From Methylomonas sp. UP202 (GTDB lineage Bacteria; Pseudomonadota; Gammaproteobacteria; Methylococcales; Methylomonadaceae), in the NCBI RefSeq assembly GCF_029910655.1, contig NZ_CP123897.1, positions 1 through 64,000 of the forward strand: DNA of 64,000 nucleotides. Direction: 5' to 3'. Of this stretch, positions 11,335 to 21,403 are shown piece by piece; position 1 is the stretch's first letter; each line of letters starts with the position of its first letter. A program made the position numbers and the translations under genes. The notes under the pieces were generated by a model, which searched no databases, was not told the DNA's origin, and worked only from the letters and a program-made list of their open reading frames with translations.

Positions 11335-13212
11335 ATGAATCCTTCTAGCCCGGAGACCATTTTATTTAATGGCAAAATCACGACATTGGATCCTGCTCAG
11401 CCGGAGGCCAGCGCGATCGCCATCGCCGCCGGCAAAGTTCTTGCATTAGGCTCTGATACACAGATCCGAACGCTGGCAACGGCCGATACCGTTGTCATCG
11501 ATTTGAACGGTAAACGGGTCCTGCCGGGCTTGAATGACTCGCACCTGCATTTGATTCGCGGGGGCCTGAATTACAACATGGAACTGCGCTGGGAAGGCAT
11601 CGGCAGCATCGCCGATGCCTTGGCGATGCTGCAGCTGCAAGCGGCTAGGACGCCGGCACCGCAATGGGTGCGGGTGGTTGGCGGCTGGAGCGAGTTTCAA
11701 TTTAAAGAAAGGCGGATGCCGACCCTGGCGGAAATCAATGCGGTTTCGCCGGATACGCCGGTGTTTATCCTCCATCTCTATGATCGGGCGTTATTGAACG
11801 GCGCCGCGTTGCGCGCCGCTGGCATCGGTAAAGACACCCCCGATCCGCCCGGCGGCAAAATTCAGCGCGACGCCAACGGCAATCCGACCGGGATGTTGAT
11901 TGCCGAACCCAATGCGATGATTTTGTATTCGACCTTGGCCAAGGGTCCGAAATTGCCGCTGGAGGATCAAATCAACTCCACCCGGCATTTCATGCGCGAG
12001 TTGAATCGCTTGGGCGTGACCAGTTGCATCGATGCCGGCGGCGGTTTTCAAAATTACCCGGAAGACTACCAGGTGATCGAACAACTGCATGCAGACGGAC
12101 AGATGACCGTGCGCATCGCCTACAACTTGTTTACCCAAAACAAGGGTGGTGAGCTGGCGGACTTTCAGAAATGGGCCGGCGTTGTCAAACCCTACAGCGG
12201 CGACAGTTACTTTCGCCAGAATGGCGCGGGCGAGATGCTGGTATTTTCCGCCGCCGATTTCGAAGATTTTTTGCAACCCCGCCCGGACATGGCGGCTAGC
12301 ATGGAAAAAGAGCTGGGCGACGTGGTTCGGTTTTTGGTGGAGAATCGCTGGCCGTTCCGGCTGCATGCTACTTACGACGAAACCATAGACCGGGCGCTGG
12401 ACGTATTCGAGGCGATTGATCGCGACACCCGTTTCGACGATTTGCGTTGGTTTTTCGACCATGCCGAAACCGTCAGCGATAAAAATTTGGCGCGCATCAA
12501 GAAATTGGGCGGCGGCATTGCGGTACAGCACCGCATGGCCTTTCAAGGCGAATATTTTGTAGACCGCTACGGTAAAAAGGCAGCCGAGCATACGCCCCCG
12601 CTGCGAAAAATGTTGGAAATGGGCATCCCGGTGGGTGGCGGCACCGATGCCACACGGGTTGCCAGTTTTAATCCCTGGGTCTCTTTGTATTGGCTGGTGA
12701 CAGGCAGAACGGTTGGCGGGTTACCGCTCTACGGCGAGAGCAATTGCCTGGAACGCGAGGAGGCTTTGCGTCTGTGGACCGCCGGTAGCGCCTACAAATC
12801 GAACGAAGAGACCGTAAAAGGCGCTTTGTCGCCAGACATGTATGCCGATCTGATCGTGACATCGCACGATTTTATGACCGTCGCCGACGAGGCCATCAAG
12901 GCCATTAGCTCGCTGCTGACCATGGTGGGCGGCAGGATTGTTTACGCGGCGGATGATTTCAGCCGGTTCGATACGCCTTTGCCGCCAGCCAGTCCCGATT
13001 GGTCGCCGGTGCGCTATTTCGGTGGCCATCAAACGCCTCAAACGCATTATGCGTTACCGCCCGCTTCATGCGCAGCGCACACCTGTGCGATTCACGGTCA
13101 TGGCCCAGGCCACGATGGCAAGCTGTCGCGCTGGTTGGGACTGGATAATGCTGGAAAACAAGCGCAGTTTGACAATCCGTGGGCACTGGGCTGCGGCTGT
13201 TTTGCCTACTAA
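11335..13212 (+). CDS. Amidohydrolase, YtcJ-like (metal-dependent)
   Basis: The 625-residue member of the amidohydrolase superfamily (amidohydro_3) has the N-terminal beta-sandwich start GKITTLDPAQPEASAIAIAAGKVLALG and the first metal-binding motif NDSHLHLIRGG (HxH) near residue 67. It also has the later WFFDHAETV and GGGTDATRVASFNPW segments of the TIM barrel. The C-terminus is longer than usual and Cys/His-rich. No secretion signal is visible at this start. It sits between the isochorismatase-family gene and an outer-membrane porin and may be the catabolic enzyme of the cluster; the substrate is unknown. Confidence 0.88.
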   Translation: MNPSSPETILFNGKITTLDPAQPEASAIAIAAGKVLALGSDTQIRTLATADTVVIDLNGKRVLPGLNDSHLHLIRGGLNYNMELRWEGIGSIADALAMLQLQAARTPAPQWVRVVGGWSEFQFKERRMPTLAEINAVSPDTPVFILHLYDRALLNGAALRAAGIGKDTPDPPGGKIQRDANGNPTGMLIAEPNAMILYSTLAKGPKLPLEDQINSTRHFMRELNRLGVTSCIDAGGGFQNYPEDYQVIEQLHADGQMTVRIAYNLFTQNKGGELADFQKWAGVVKPYSGDSYFRQNGAGEMLVFSAADFEDFLQPRPDMAASMEKELGDVVRFLVENRWPFRLHATYDETIDRALDVFEAIDRDTRFDDLRWFFDHAETVSDKNLARIKKLGGGIAVQHRMAFQGEYFVDRYGKKAAEHTPPLRKMLEMGIPVGGGTDATRVASFNPWVSLYWLVTGRTVGGLPLYGESNCLEREEALRLWTAGSAYKSNEETVKGALSPDMYADLIVTSHDFMTVADEAIKAISSLLTMVGGRIVYAADDFSRFDTPLPPASPDWSPVRYFGGHQTPQTHYALPPASCAAHTCAIHGHGPGHDGKLSRWLGLDNAGKQAQFDNPWALGCGCFAY

Positions 13213-13256
13213 TAGCGGCTAGCCTTCATGCGATAACGCGAAAGAGGTCATTGCCA

Positions 13257-14615
13257 ATGAAATCCAGACTCATGCCATTGGCCTTTTCGCTGATTAGCAC
13301 CGCAGGGATCGCGCAAGCGTCGGAGCCGGGTTTTAACAGCAACCGCTGGCAGGAAAATTACCAATACCTTGCCAAGCACACTCGGTGGAGCAGCTATGAA
13401 TCGCTCAAATACCTGCCGCTGACCCCCGACCGCGAGGACGTGTATTTATCCTTGGGCGGAAATTTTCGGGAACGTTTCAATAGCTACGACAACGATTTGT
13501 TCGGACTGAAAACACACGCCGACGGCCAGCAATTTTTGCATCGCTTTTTGCTGCACGCCGATCTGCATGTCACCGAACACTTGAGGGCCTTTGTGCAATT
13601 GGGCAGCTATCTGTCTAATAACCTAGGTCTGCAGCAAGGGCCTTTGGATAACGATAGCGCTGATTTGCAGCAGGGTTTTATCGACTTGCATTTTCAAGCC
13701 TTGACCGCTCGAGTGGGGAGGCAAGAGTTTGCGCTGGGTTCGTCCCGTTTGATCAGCGTACGTGAAGGCCAAAATGTGCGGCGGGCATTCGATGGCGTGC
13801 GACTCTCGCTGAAAAACGACTATCTGGACCTGGATGCGTTCGGTTTTGAAGAAGTGGCGATAACACCGGCGAGTTTCGACGACCAGGGAAATACCCACGA
13901 AAAACTCTGGGGGCTGAACAGCAAATGGTCGTTCAGGCCAACCGATGCCGAAATCTATTACATAGGCCTGCAGCGCAAAGACGCCCATTATCAAAACACC
14001 GTCGCCGACGAATCCCGCCATTCGTTCGGCAGCCGGGTGTTCGGCAAGCGGTTCGGCTGGGATTGGAATTTTGAAGGCATTTATCAACTCGGCAGCTTCG
14101 GACCGTTGACTATCAATGCCTGGACCGCGGCATCCAACACCGGCTATACCTTTGCCTTCCCGGGCTGGCGCCCCCGGCTGGGTTTAAGCGCCAATATTGC
14201 CAGTGGTGACGAGAATGCAAAAGACCGGCAGTTGAATACCTTTAATCCCTTATATCCCAATCTGTCGTATTTTGAGGAAGCGGCAATATTGGCGCCGCAG
14301 AATTTTTTTAATGTGATGCCGAATCTCTCCTTGCAGCCACTGCCGGGCATCCGGCTATCTGTCGATTGGAATTTTTACTGGCGCTTGTCAAACAACGATG
14401 CGGTATATACGCGAGGACTCAACCCATTGGAGCAGACGCTAGGCGCTAATGGTCGATTTGTCACCCAAGCTCTTTCCACCAATATAGAGTGGGAAATCGA
14501 TAAGCATTTTTCGCTTGGCCTGAGTTACAGCCATTTTTTTGCGGAACAGGTGATTACCGAAGCGGGAGGACGGGATACCGACTACGTCCGTACCCAATTC
14601 AACGCGGTATTCTAA
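13257..14615 (+). CDS. Alginate-export-type outer membrane porin
   Basis: The 452-residue protein begins with a clear signal peptide (MKSRLMPLAFSLISTAGIAQA) and continues as an alternating beta-strand barrel typical of the alginate_exp family (AlgE-like). Visible segments are RERFNSYDNDLFGLK, the mid-protein VGRQEFALGSSRLISVREGQNVRRAFDG and a terminal aromatic strand ending in Phe (TQFNAVF). I chose the ATG at 13257, just before the signal peptide, over an in-frame upstream start that overlaps the previous gene. In this context it more likely imports or exports the cluster's small substrate than alginate, since no alg genes are near. Confidence 0.88.
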   Translation: MKSRLMPLAFSLISTAGIAQASEPGFNSNRWQENYQYLAKHTRWSSYESLKYLPLTPDREDVYLSLGGNFRERFNSYDNDLFGLKTHADGQQFLHRFLLHADLHVTEHLRAFVQLGSYLSNNLGLQQGPLDNDSADLQQGFIDLHFQALTARVGRQEFALGSSRLISVREGQNVRRAFDGVRLSLKNDYLDLDAFGFEEVAITPASFDDQGNTHEKLWGLNSKWSFRPTDAEIYYIGLQRKDAHYQNTVADESRHSFGSRVFGKRFGWDWNFEGIYQLGSFGPLTINAWTAASNTGYTFAFPGWRPRLGLSANIASGDENAKDRQLNTFNPLYPNLSYFEEAAILAPQNFFNVMPNLSLQPLPGIRLSVDWNFYWRLSNNDAVYTRGLNPLEQTLGANGRFVTQALSTNIEWEIDKHFSLGLSYSHFFAEQVITEAGGRDTDYVRTQFNAVF

Positions 14616-14708
14616 AAACAGGTTCCGTTGCAGTTGATTGATGCAATTGCCGGCGAGTTTGCCCCATAATCGGGGAAATTTCTCCGGCTTTTACGACTAA
14701 GTTAATTT

Positions 14709-16130
14709 ATGGCTATGGATTCATCCGCCTTGCTATCCCAACCTTTCCTGTTCTTTGAAACGCCAATATTTACGCTGGGTACGCAATCGGTCAATGTCAT
14801 TTGGTTGGCTAAATTCACGTTGTGTTTAGGGTTGATGCTGTTGGTCGTCCGCTGGATACGCCATATCCTGAATACGCGCTTGTTGGTCGGCCTGGTTGTC
14901 AACGAAGGCGATCGCAAACTGATCGCCAATCTCGCCGGCTTTACGCTGTTGGCGGTTGGTATCGTAGCGATCATGCAAGTCATGGGCATCAACTTCGAGA
15001 CACTGGCGCTCATTTTCGGCGGCCTGGGAGTCGCGGTCGGTTTTGGCTTGCAAGACATCACCAAGAACATTGCCAGCGGCATTACCCTGATGAGCGAACG
15101 TAAACTAAAAGTGGGCGATCTTATTTATTTTGCCGGCGGCGAAGGACGCATCCGGGATATTTTTTTGCGCTCGACCGTGATTACGTCGTTCCAAGGGTCG
15201 GAACTGATCATTCCCAATGTTCAGCTCACCAACAATATCGTGGAAAAATGGGGGTATCAAGCCAAGCGTGGGCGGGTTGAAATTTCGGTTGTCGTCGAAC
15301 AGCACAGCAATCTGGTATTGGTGACCGAGTTGTTATTGAAAGCCGCCGGCCAGGAACCCAACGTATTAAGCGATCCGGCACCCAAAGCCTTGCTTCAGGG
15401 GTTTGGCGATATCGGGTTGAATTTCGAACTTTGGGTTTGGACCGATCATATCGATCAACGTAGCCTGATCAGAAGCGCGTTAAACTTTCGGATTGAATAC
15501 TTATTTCGTCTGCATGCTATTAAAATTCCCTATCATCCGACGGATAACCGGAGTCTTTACCAAGCCACCGATGCGGCTGCCAACCCGATCAACGGTTCGC
15601 TGGAAGCGGCAAGCATGCCGTCCATACATAATGCGCTCATTGAGCTGCCTTATTTTCAGTATTTCGATGAACTTGAAATACGCGAACTGATAGAAAAGGG
15701 ATCGCCGCGTTATTTTAATCCTGGCGATATTTTGGTTAAACAGGACGAATACTTTCCATTTTTCTGCGTCATGCTCAAAGGCGAGGTCGATGCGATATTC
15801 GAGAACGAGAAAGTCAGTCAGCGTTTGTTTAGCCTGCAACATCGCGATTTTTTCGGCGAGCTACCCTTGCTTTTGAATATTCCCTATCCGACATCGATGC
15901 GCGCCGTCGGCGAAGTGGTTTTGTTTACAATACCTGAGGATTGCTTTGCGGACCTGTTAAGCCGTTATCCGCAAATCAAGGCCGCGGTTAGCGAAGAAAT
16001 GCTGAAGCGGCAGGAATACATTCGACTCTGTCAATCGTCGTTGAAAAAAATGGGTTTGCTCCCTGAAGAATTCGACAATAATCCGGTCACATGGCTAAAA
16101 AGCCGGCTTATGAAGTTGTGGGGGAATTGA
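14709..16130 (+). CDS. MscS-family mechanosensitive channel with cyclic-nucleotide-binding domain
   Basis: The 473-residue inner-membrane protein has hydrophobic helices at about 25-50 and 75-100, then the pore-lining MscS segment (LALIFGGLGVAVGFGLQDITKNIASG) and the beta domain (KLKVGDLIYFAGGEGRI). A C-terminal cNMP-binding domain follows (about 330-450; GDILVKQDEYFPFFCVMLKGEVDAIF and FFGELPLL). Channels with this layout can be gated or modulated by a cyclic nucleotide; the ligand here is not known. It follows the porin gene by 93 bases, which may or may not mean cotranscription. Confidence 0.92.
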   Translation: MAMDSSALLSQPFLFFETPIFTLGTQSVNVIWLAKFTLCLGLMLLVVRWIRHILNTRLLVGLVVNEGDRKLIANLAGFTLLAVGIVAIMQVMGINFETLALIFGGLGVAVGFGLQDITKNIASGITLMSERKLKVGDLIYFAGGEGRIRDIFLRSTVITSFQGSELIIPNVQLTNNIVEKWGYQAKRGRVEISVVVEQHSNLVLVTELLLKAAGQEPNVLSDPAPKALLQGFGDIGLNFELWVWTDHIDQRSLIRSALNFRIEYLFRLHAIKIPYHPTDNRSLYQATDAAANPINGSLEAASMPSIHNALIELPYFQYFDELEIRELIEKGSPRYFNPGDILVKQDEYFPFFCVMLKGEVDAIFENEKVSQRLFSLQHRDFFGELPLLLNIPYPTSMRAVGEVVLFTIPEDCFADLLSRYPQIKAAVSEEMLKRQEYIRLCQSSLKKMGLLPEEFDNNPVTWLKSRLMKLWGN

Positions 16131-16412
16131 TCGCTTTCATTTTTTGCAGACAAGCCGTAGTCTCGGTTGTTGCGGAGGCTCGGATCATGCAATATGCCTA
16201 CCCCGCGCCGGATAGAATAGGTTTAAGAGGATGAGCGCGCCTGGGATCTTCTGGAGGTTGGCTGACCAGAATCTGAAAGAGAGAAACTCCTATGAGTGGC
16301 AAGGCTTGATCTCGATTGAATGTCACTATAAGTACAACTTTAGTGTGTTCAAAATCCGTTTTGCTAGTCCTGTAAGCTATTGAATTCAATGGGGGTAAAT
16401 TCCCGCCATCAC

Positions 16413-16536
16413 AAATTATGAGATTTTGTTAGGTTTTAACCTTTAAACATGAGACTTTTTAAAAAAATGGAAATCTCATAATTTATGCAACTTGTTGATT
16501 TTTATGTGAGTTGATTTTTCAGAAATTATGAGATCT
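16413..16536. repeat. Triplicated 14-bp motif, one copy inverted, upstream of STAND gene
   Basis: AAATTATGAGATTT occurs at 16413-16426, its exact reverse complement AAATCTCATAATTT at 16471-16484, and a third copy differing at one base (AAATTATGAGATCT) at 16523-16536. They lie 80-203 bases upstream of the TTG start at 16616, in an AT-rich gap (16131-16615) with no gene. The spacing (58 and 52 bases between starts, about five helical turns) fits an operator for a repressor or a structured leader, but this is inference. Confidence 0.6.
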
Positions 16537-16615
16537 GACATGCCGGGTGCCACAAAAAGTAAAAAGTGTGCCAAATTTTTGTTAACTTTGTTATTTGGAT
16601 TGAACAGAGAAAATT

Positions 16616-19600
16616 TTGAGTCTTGCTGGCGTTCGATCGAATCGTGGTGATCACTACCAAACATTAATCGCGTTTCAATGGGCGTTAAGCATCTATGCAA
16701 GCGATGAATATCAATGGTTGGAGATTGATTCAACTTCTCTGGATGCGGGTGGAAAAACTGTATCTGTCGACGATATTGTGATTGGTTGTATTGATGGCAG
16801 TTTGATTTGTTGTCAGTGTAAAAAGAACCAGAAAGACTTTAAGCCTTGGTTAATTTCTGACTTGGGCGATGAATTGGAAAAGGCCGCGCAATTCCTCGCG
16901 GATAATCAAAATTCTCGAGTCAAATTCTATTCGCGGAATGATTTTGGTGCTCTTGCAAAATTGCGAGAGCATGCAAGGACTCAGCCCAACGATAAGGCCT
17001 ATCGCCAAAGCCTAAGCTCTGAGCATCAAAAGACGGATGCTGACTTGGCAAAATACTTGTGCAATGCATCTGGCCTAACGACTTACGACTGGCTTCAACG
17101 CACTACATTTGAACTTTCGAACGAATTTGAACATGCGGAAGAACTTTTAAAAGAGCGTCTAAATAACCACGTCTCTAACGCGAATACCGCATTTGATGTT
17201 TTGTGGGCAAAGTTAGATAGGCTTGGTGCTCGTACCTATCGTTCAGCTTCCTCCGCTCAACCGTCACATCGGCTAACAAAAGCCGATATATGTGAAATAT
17301 TGGAAAAATCGGGTGCAACTCGAGTTTCACCAATTTCTCAGCAAGAGTTGCAACACTCATTTGTTAACGCTTCAGCAGTTGGTAGGCATTGGCGTCGCGA
17401 TATCGCTGGCAAGCGCTTACACATCGATACTGTTGATGAATTAATTGCGGCTATTGAATCATCAGATCGTTCGATATTGGTCAGCGGAATTCCAGGTTCA
17501 GGAAAGACTTGCGTACTGCTTGAGTTGCAGGAAGCCCTGGAAAATCGCGCTGATCTAGCCTCTATGTTTATCCAGAGTCGAGAATATGCAAATTGCCTGA
17601 CGCCAGAAGCTAGATCAGCACACGGTTTGCCGAAGGATTTGGTTGGTGTAGTTGGCAGGATGGCTGATCGAAAACCTACCGTCGTTATTATCGATTCACT
17701 CGATGTTTTGTCCCTATCGCGGGAATATGTTGTTTTATCGTTTTTCCTTGCTCAGATAGATCGCCTGCTATTGATTCCCAATGTAACAGTAATAGCAGCA
17801 TGTCGAGACTTTGACCGAAAATATGACCGGCATCTTGCCGAGCGTAGTTGGGATCGTACTGTCAGTAATAAACCATTGAACTGGGATGTAGTGGTAGTGC
17901 CGCTAATCAGTGATTGCGGAATCGATCCTGAGTCGCTGGACTTAACAACTCGAAGCTTACTGCAAAACCCTCGGGAATTGGCGATGTTTGCCGATATTGC
18001 CAAGCACACTGGAGGCTTTAACGTAACGACTAGCCAGGCCCTTAGTCGAAAGTATTTGGAGACTATTGTTCGCAATGACCCAATGTTGGGTGACGAAGCA
18101 ATGGTTGCTATCGAAAACATAGCTGGCAAGATGTTGAAATCCCGAAAGCTAGACGTTTCCCGTGTGCAAACCCAAATGTCGGGCGACATACTCCAACGGT
18201 TGTTAAGTGCAGAAGTGTTGCATGAAAATCAGTCCGGTAATATTGAATTTGGTCATCAAACCCTGTTGGACGTTCTGGTTGTCAGCGGTGCCGAACGAAA
18301 TGAACAGCCCTTAAAGGCTTTCATAGAACAGCTTCCGGCGGTTCCCTTTGTTCGCCCGACAATTCGTGCGTATGTCGCCTATCTGGCGGCGGGAGATCGA
18401 CAAAGCTTTCGTAAACAACTACGTGCTGTTTTTGATAGCGAAGCGGCTTTTCATATCAAGCGGTTAGTGGCGGAATCCTTTGCTGAGCAAATTCCGCAGG
18501 GCGATGATTGGTCATTGATCAAACATCTGCACAACAAACATCGCGAGCTTTTCAATCCGCTGTATATGCAAGCGATGTCTTTAGAATGGCATCATTTCTG
18601 GCTGATATATCTTGTCCCTTATGTGTTTCAGGAACGAGATGGGCAAAGTTTGGTATTGCACGCAAAGCGCATTGCACAATGGAAAAATGCCGATCCAAGT
18701 GGCGTCCTTAATTTCTGGTTACTGGCAATGCAACAGGATTGGGCTGATCGAGATCAAATGGCCTATACGTTAGCCTTTGAACTACACGATTTTGATTCAA
18801 GTGCAGAAATCAGTGCTGCATCGTTGATAGAAACGCTATTGCGCTTTCCACATAGAGACCATGACTTCTTCGGCCATGCCGTTGCACATTGCATCGAGAC
18901 CGGCGGAGGTGACGATGAAATGCTTTGGCGTTACATCACTGGTGATATTGAAGAGGAAGACAAGCAAAAATACCACTTCGAAAAAAAGCTTAGATGCCAA
19001 TATCGTGAGTTCGGAAAAGACGATTTTCTTAGTCAACGAATGCAGGAATCCGAACACCTATTGGGCTTAGCAATAAACTCTGTTGAGGATTGGAGTCAGA
19101 TCTGTGGTGCAAAATACCTGTCAGAAAAAGGTTGGCATGACTGTTTTTTATTGGATACATCCTATGAGAAATCTCATAGTCGTCGAGACATAGGACATGC
19201 GTCAGCCGAAACAGTTTTATTTAAAGCTTTGGAAGGCGCAATTCTCCATCACGCGAAACACCATACAAGTTGGTGGCAGAGCAACAGACAGCGCCTTTGC
19301 TGCAGCAAAGAAGGAGCATTACGCTATTTTGCGATTCTGGCTCTGAGCGAATCGCCAGAACATAATATCGCCGAAATTAAAGCTTTGGTAACCGACAAGG
19401 ACATGTTGGAATCACGTTTAAGCTATGAGATTGGGACATTAATTGCTGCATCTTTTTTATTTCTCGATGAACAAACCCAGGATACTGTTCAGTCATCAAT
19501 CCTGACGATACGAAACGACAAAGATATTAAAGAACATCCCTGGATATTGACTAAATGTGCTGAATTGATAACGGTAATTCCAGCACATCTTCGCACACCG

Positions 19601-21175
19601 GAGGCACAAACAGTATTGATTGGCTGGGAACAATCATTCGGCCCTTGCATACGTCAACAGCGTATTTATTCACGGGGAGGTTGGGTTAGCCCCCCGTTCA
19701 CATATGAGCGATTTTTTGAATGTACAGATGCCGCCGTATTGAGAATACTGGCTCATTATATCGAAGAAGGTCGCAGCAACTGGGAGCACGACTTTCTGGT
19801 TGGTGGCGCAGAAGAGGTGGAAGGGCAACTGCGGGAGGCTACGTCAAGAAACCCAGTCCGTTTTATGCGCATGTTAAGCGAATATTGGCGCAAAATTCCA
19901 GATCGTTTCACCGATGACATCTTAGATGGCGCGGCTACTTATCTTGCCTATCGCTTCGGAAATCATCATCCAAGTAATAACGAATGGAAGCCGATTGATG
20001 AACCTAATCCGCAAGTTTTGGCAAGCCTGATTCTTGATGAACTCGAACGTCATTCCGCACATTGGCATGATTGTCGGGCAGCGGCCAAAGCACTTGAAGC
20101 CTGCGCAAACGTAATTGATGACGATCAAGACGCGTCTCGATTGCTCTTCATAGCTATTGGCTTCTTGAATTTTTGGGAGGTGGAAAATGATTGGGATGAT
20201 CTTATTGGTGTAGGAATCAATATGGCCCGTGGCAAGGTGGCTGAGGCCGTCATGATACTTGCGACTAACTGGTCAGAAAAATGTCGACAATTTCCTGAAA
20301 TACTGGTGCCAACACTGAGACGTCTTGCTCGCGACCCCAGTTCGGCCATTCGCGCGTTAATTTTGCGTCGGTTACCTTATTTTCAAAGTTACTCACCTAA
20401 ATTAGGTTGGGAAATTTTTCATTTGGCGTTGGAGGATGGTGACGAGCGCCTTTGGGTCATTGCTGAGCCCTGCCTTTATTACACTTATCACAATCAATTT
20501 GCGCAAGTATCTCCCATTCTGGAGCGCATCGTTACTTCCACAACCGGGAAATCAATGGAAGCTTGGGGACGAATTTCTGCCCTGGCGGCATTTTTAGGCC
20601 ATGTTTCATTAAATGATTTTGTTGCCAGGTTATGCTCGCTCGATAGTATTGATGCTTGGAAAGGCGCGGCATCAGTGTGGACCCATCATGAAAACGTGGC
20701 ACATCATCGCGAGCAGTGCTTTTTCGGGATATTGAAAGGTTTGCAACAATCAGGCGAAATCCCAATTTCAGTTGCTGCAGAAATGTCTTCGTTGTTTCGG
20801 AAGAACGATCCATTCACTTGTGTTTCTTTGGAAATTATTAATTTGTATTTTTCCGCAATCGAACAGAAAACAACCGATCAGCGTTTTGATCTGTATGGGT
20901 TTGACGATTGGCTGAATGCTATTTCTTTGAATAGCCCTGATGAAGCATTGGCCACAGCTGAGAGATTTACTGTATTTGTCCGACGTAGCAATCATCGCTT
21001 GTATGATTTTGGGGTATTTGCACAACTTTTAACGAGGTTGTTTCGAGAAGCAGAGGAGCGGGAAGAATCTGACCAAGGCGTTATGTTACAGCGTGTTATT
21101 GCCCTTCAAGATTCTTTCCTGACAATTGGTGTTAATGGTTTACAGGACTGGTTGCGCGCTGCGGAACGACCATAG
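16616..21175 (+). CDS. Large PD-(D/E)xK nuclease-STAND NTPase fusion; candidate Avs-like defence protein
   Basis: The 1519-residue protein opens with an N-terminal region resembling the DUF4297/Cap4-type nuclease fold: GDHYQTLIAFQWAL, then Glu36, Asp52-Asp53 in VSVDDIVIG, and Gln67-x-Lys69 in CCQCKK. A P-loop NTPase follows, with Walker A GIPGSGKT (291-298) and Walker B VVIIDSLDVL (356-365), and a STAND-like post-core region (LLQNPRELAMFADIAK). About 900 residues of helical, repeat-like sequence make up the C-terminus. This effector-NTPase-sensor layout is that of AVAST/Avs antiphage proteins, although no specific Avs family is assigned. The TTG start (16616) is the first usable one. The gene looks more AT-rich than its neighbours and lies alone at the edge of mobile DNA. 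Confidence 0.7.
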   Translation: MSLAGVRSNRGDHYQTLIAFQWALSIYASDEYQWLEIDSTSLDAGGKTVSVDDIVIGCIDGSLICCQCKKNQKDFKPWLISDLGDELEKAAQFLADNQNSRVKFYSRNDFGALAKLREHARTQPNDKAYRQSLSSEHQKTDADLAKYLCNASGLTTYDWLQRTTFELSNEFEHAEELLKERLNNHVSNANTAFDVLWAKLDRLGARTYRSASSAQPSHRLTKADICEILEKSGATRVSPISQQELQHSFVNASAVGRHWRRDIAGKRLHIDTVDELIAAIESSDRSILVSGIPGSGKTCVLLELQEALENRADLASMFIQSREYANCLTPEARSAHGLPKDLVGVVGRMADRKPTVVIIDSLDVLSLSREYVVLSFFLAQIDRLLLIPNVTVIAACRDFDRKYDRHLAERSWDRTVSNKPLNWDVVVVPLISDCGIDPESLDLTTRSLLQNPRELAMFADIAKHTGGFNVTTSQALSRKYLETIVRNDPMLGDEAMVAIENIAGKMLKSRKLDVSRVQTQMSGDILQRLLSAEVLHENQSGNIEFGHQTLLDVLVVSGAERNEQPLKAFIEQLPAVPFVRPTIRAYVAYLAAGDRQSFRKQLRAVFDSEAAFHIKRLVAESFAEQIPQGDDWSLIKHLHNKHRELFNPLYMQAMSLEWHHFWLIYLVPYVFQERDGQSLVLHAKRIAQWKNADPSGVLNFWLLAMQQDWADRDQMAYTLAFELHDFDSSAEISAASLIETLLRFPHRDHDFFGHAVAHCIETGGGDDEMLWRYITGDIEEEDKQKYHFEKKLRCQYREFGKDDFLSQRMQESEHLLGLAINSVEDWSQICGAKYLSEKGWHDCFLLDTSYEKSHSRRDIGHASAETVLFKALEGAILHHAKHHTSWWQSNRQRLCCSKEGALRYFAILALSESPEHNIAEIKALVTDKDMLESRLSYEIGTLIAASFLFLDEQTQDTVQSSILTIRNDKDIKEHPWILTKCAELITVIPAHLRTPEAQTVLIGWEQSFGPCIRQQRIYSRGGWVSPPFTYERFFECTDAAVLRILAHYIEEGRSNWEHDFLVGGAEEVEGQLREATSRNPVRFMRMLSEYWRKIPDRFTDDILDGAATYLAYRFGNHHPSNNEWKPIDEPNPQVLASLILDELERHSAHWHDCRAAAKALEACANVIDDDQDASRLLFIAIGFLNFWEVENDWDDLIGVGINMARGKVAEAVMILATNWSEKCRQFPEILVPTLRRLARDPSSAIRALILRRLPYFQSYSPKLGWEIFHLALEDGDERLWVIAEPCLYYTYHNQFAQVSPILERIVTSTTGKSMEAWGRISALAAFLGHVSLNDFVARLCSLDSIDAWKGAASVWTHHENVAHHREQCFFGILKGLQQSGEIPISVAAEMSSLFRKNDPFTCVSLEIINLYFSAIEQKTTDQRFDLYGFDDWLNAISLNSPDEALATAERFTVFVRRSNHRLYDFGVFAQLLTRLFREAEEREESDQGVMLQRVIALQDSFLTIGVNGLQDWLRAAERP

Positions 21176-21190
21176 GTCGTTGTTGTTTTT
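21165..21190 (+). terminator. Rho-independent terminator overlapping STAND stop codon
   Basis: The perfect 7-bp stem AACGACC (21165-21171) and GGTCGTT (21175-21181), with a 3-base loop, is followed by a T-rich run. The TAG stop (21173-21175) lies within the hairpin. It isolates the gene transcriptionally from what follows. Confidence 0.75.
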
Positions 21191-21403
21191 TTAATTAAAA
21201 TAAAGACTGTTATTAATCAGATGGAATAACTGGAAAACGGCGACTAAGTTTTACCAAATTTACAGCAAAAGAGCGTTTAAATTTTCCAGCAGTTAACGAC
21301 TATGCTGTTGATATTATTGCACACGCTAATTTTCTTGCTGGAAATGTCGGCGCTCATTAATGGAAAAAATTGGAAGCCGTTTTCCAGGGAACGAGCTAAA
21401 TCT
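21176..21403. other. Gap between STAND gene and brnA
   Basis: Beyond the terminator there are about 210 AT-rich bases with no supported gene. brnA ends convergently at 21404. Confidence 0.5.

Noticed and set aside
13179..13256. Longer N-terminus of the porin gene
   Set aside because: It overlaps the previous gene and would bury the obvious signal peptide that starts at 13257.
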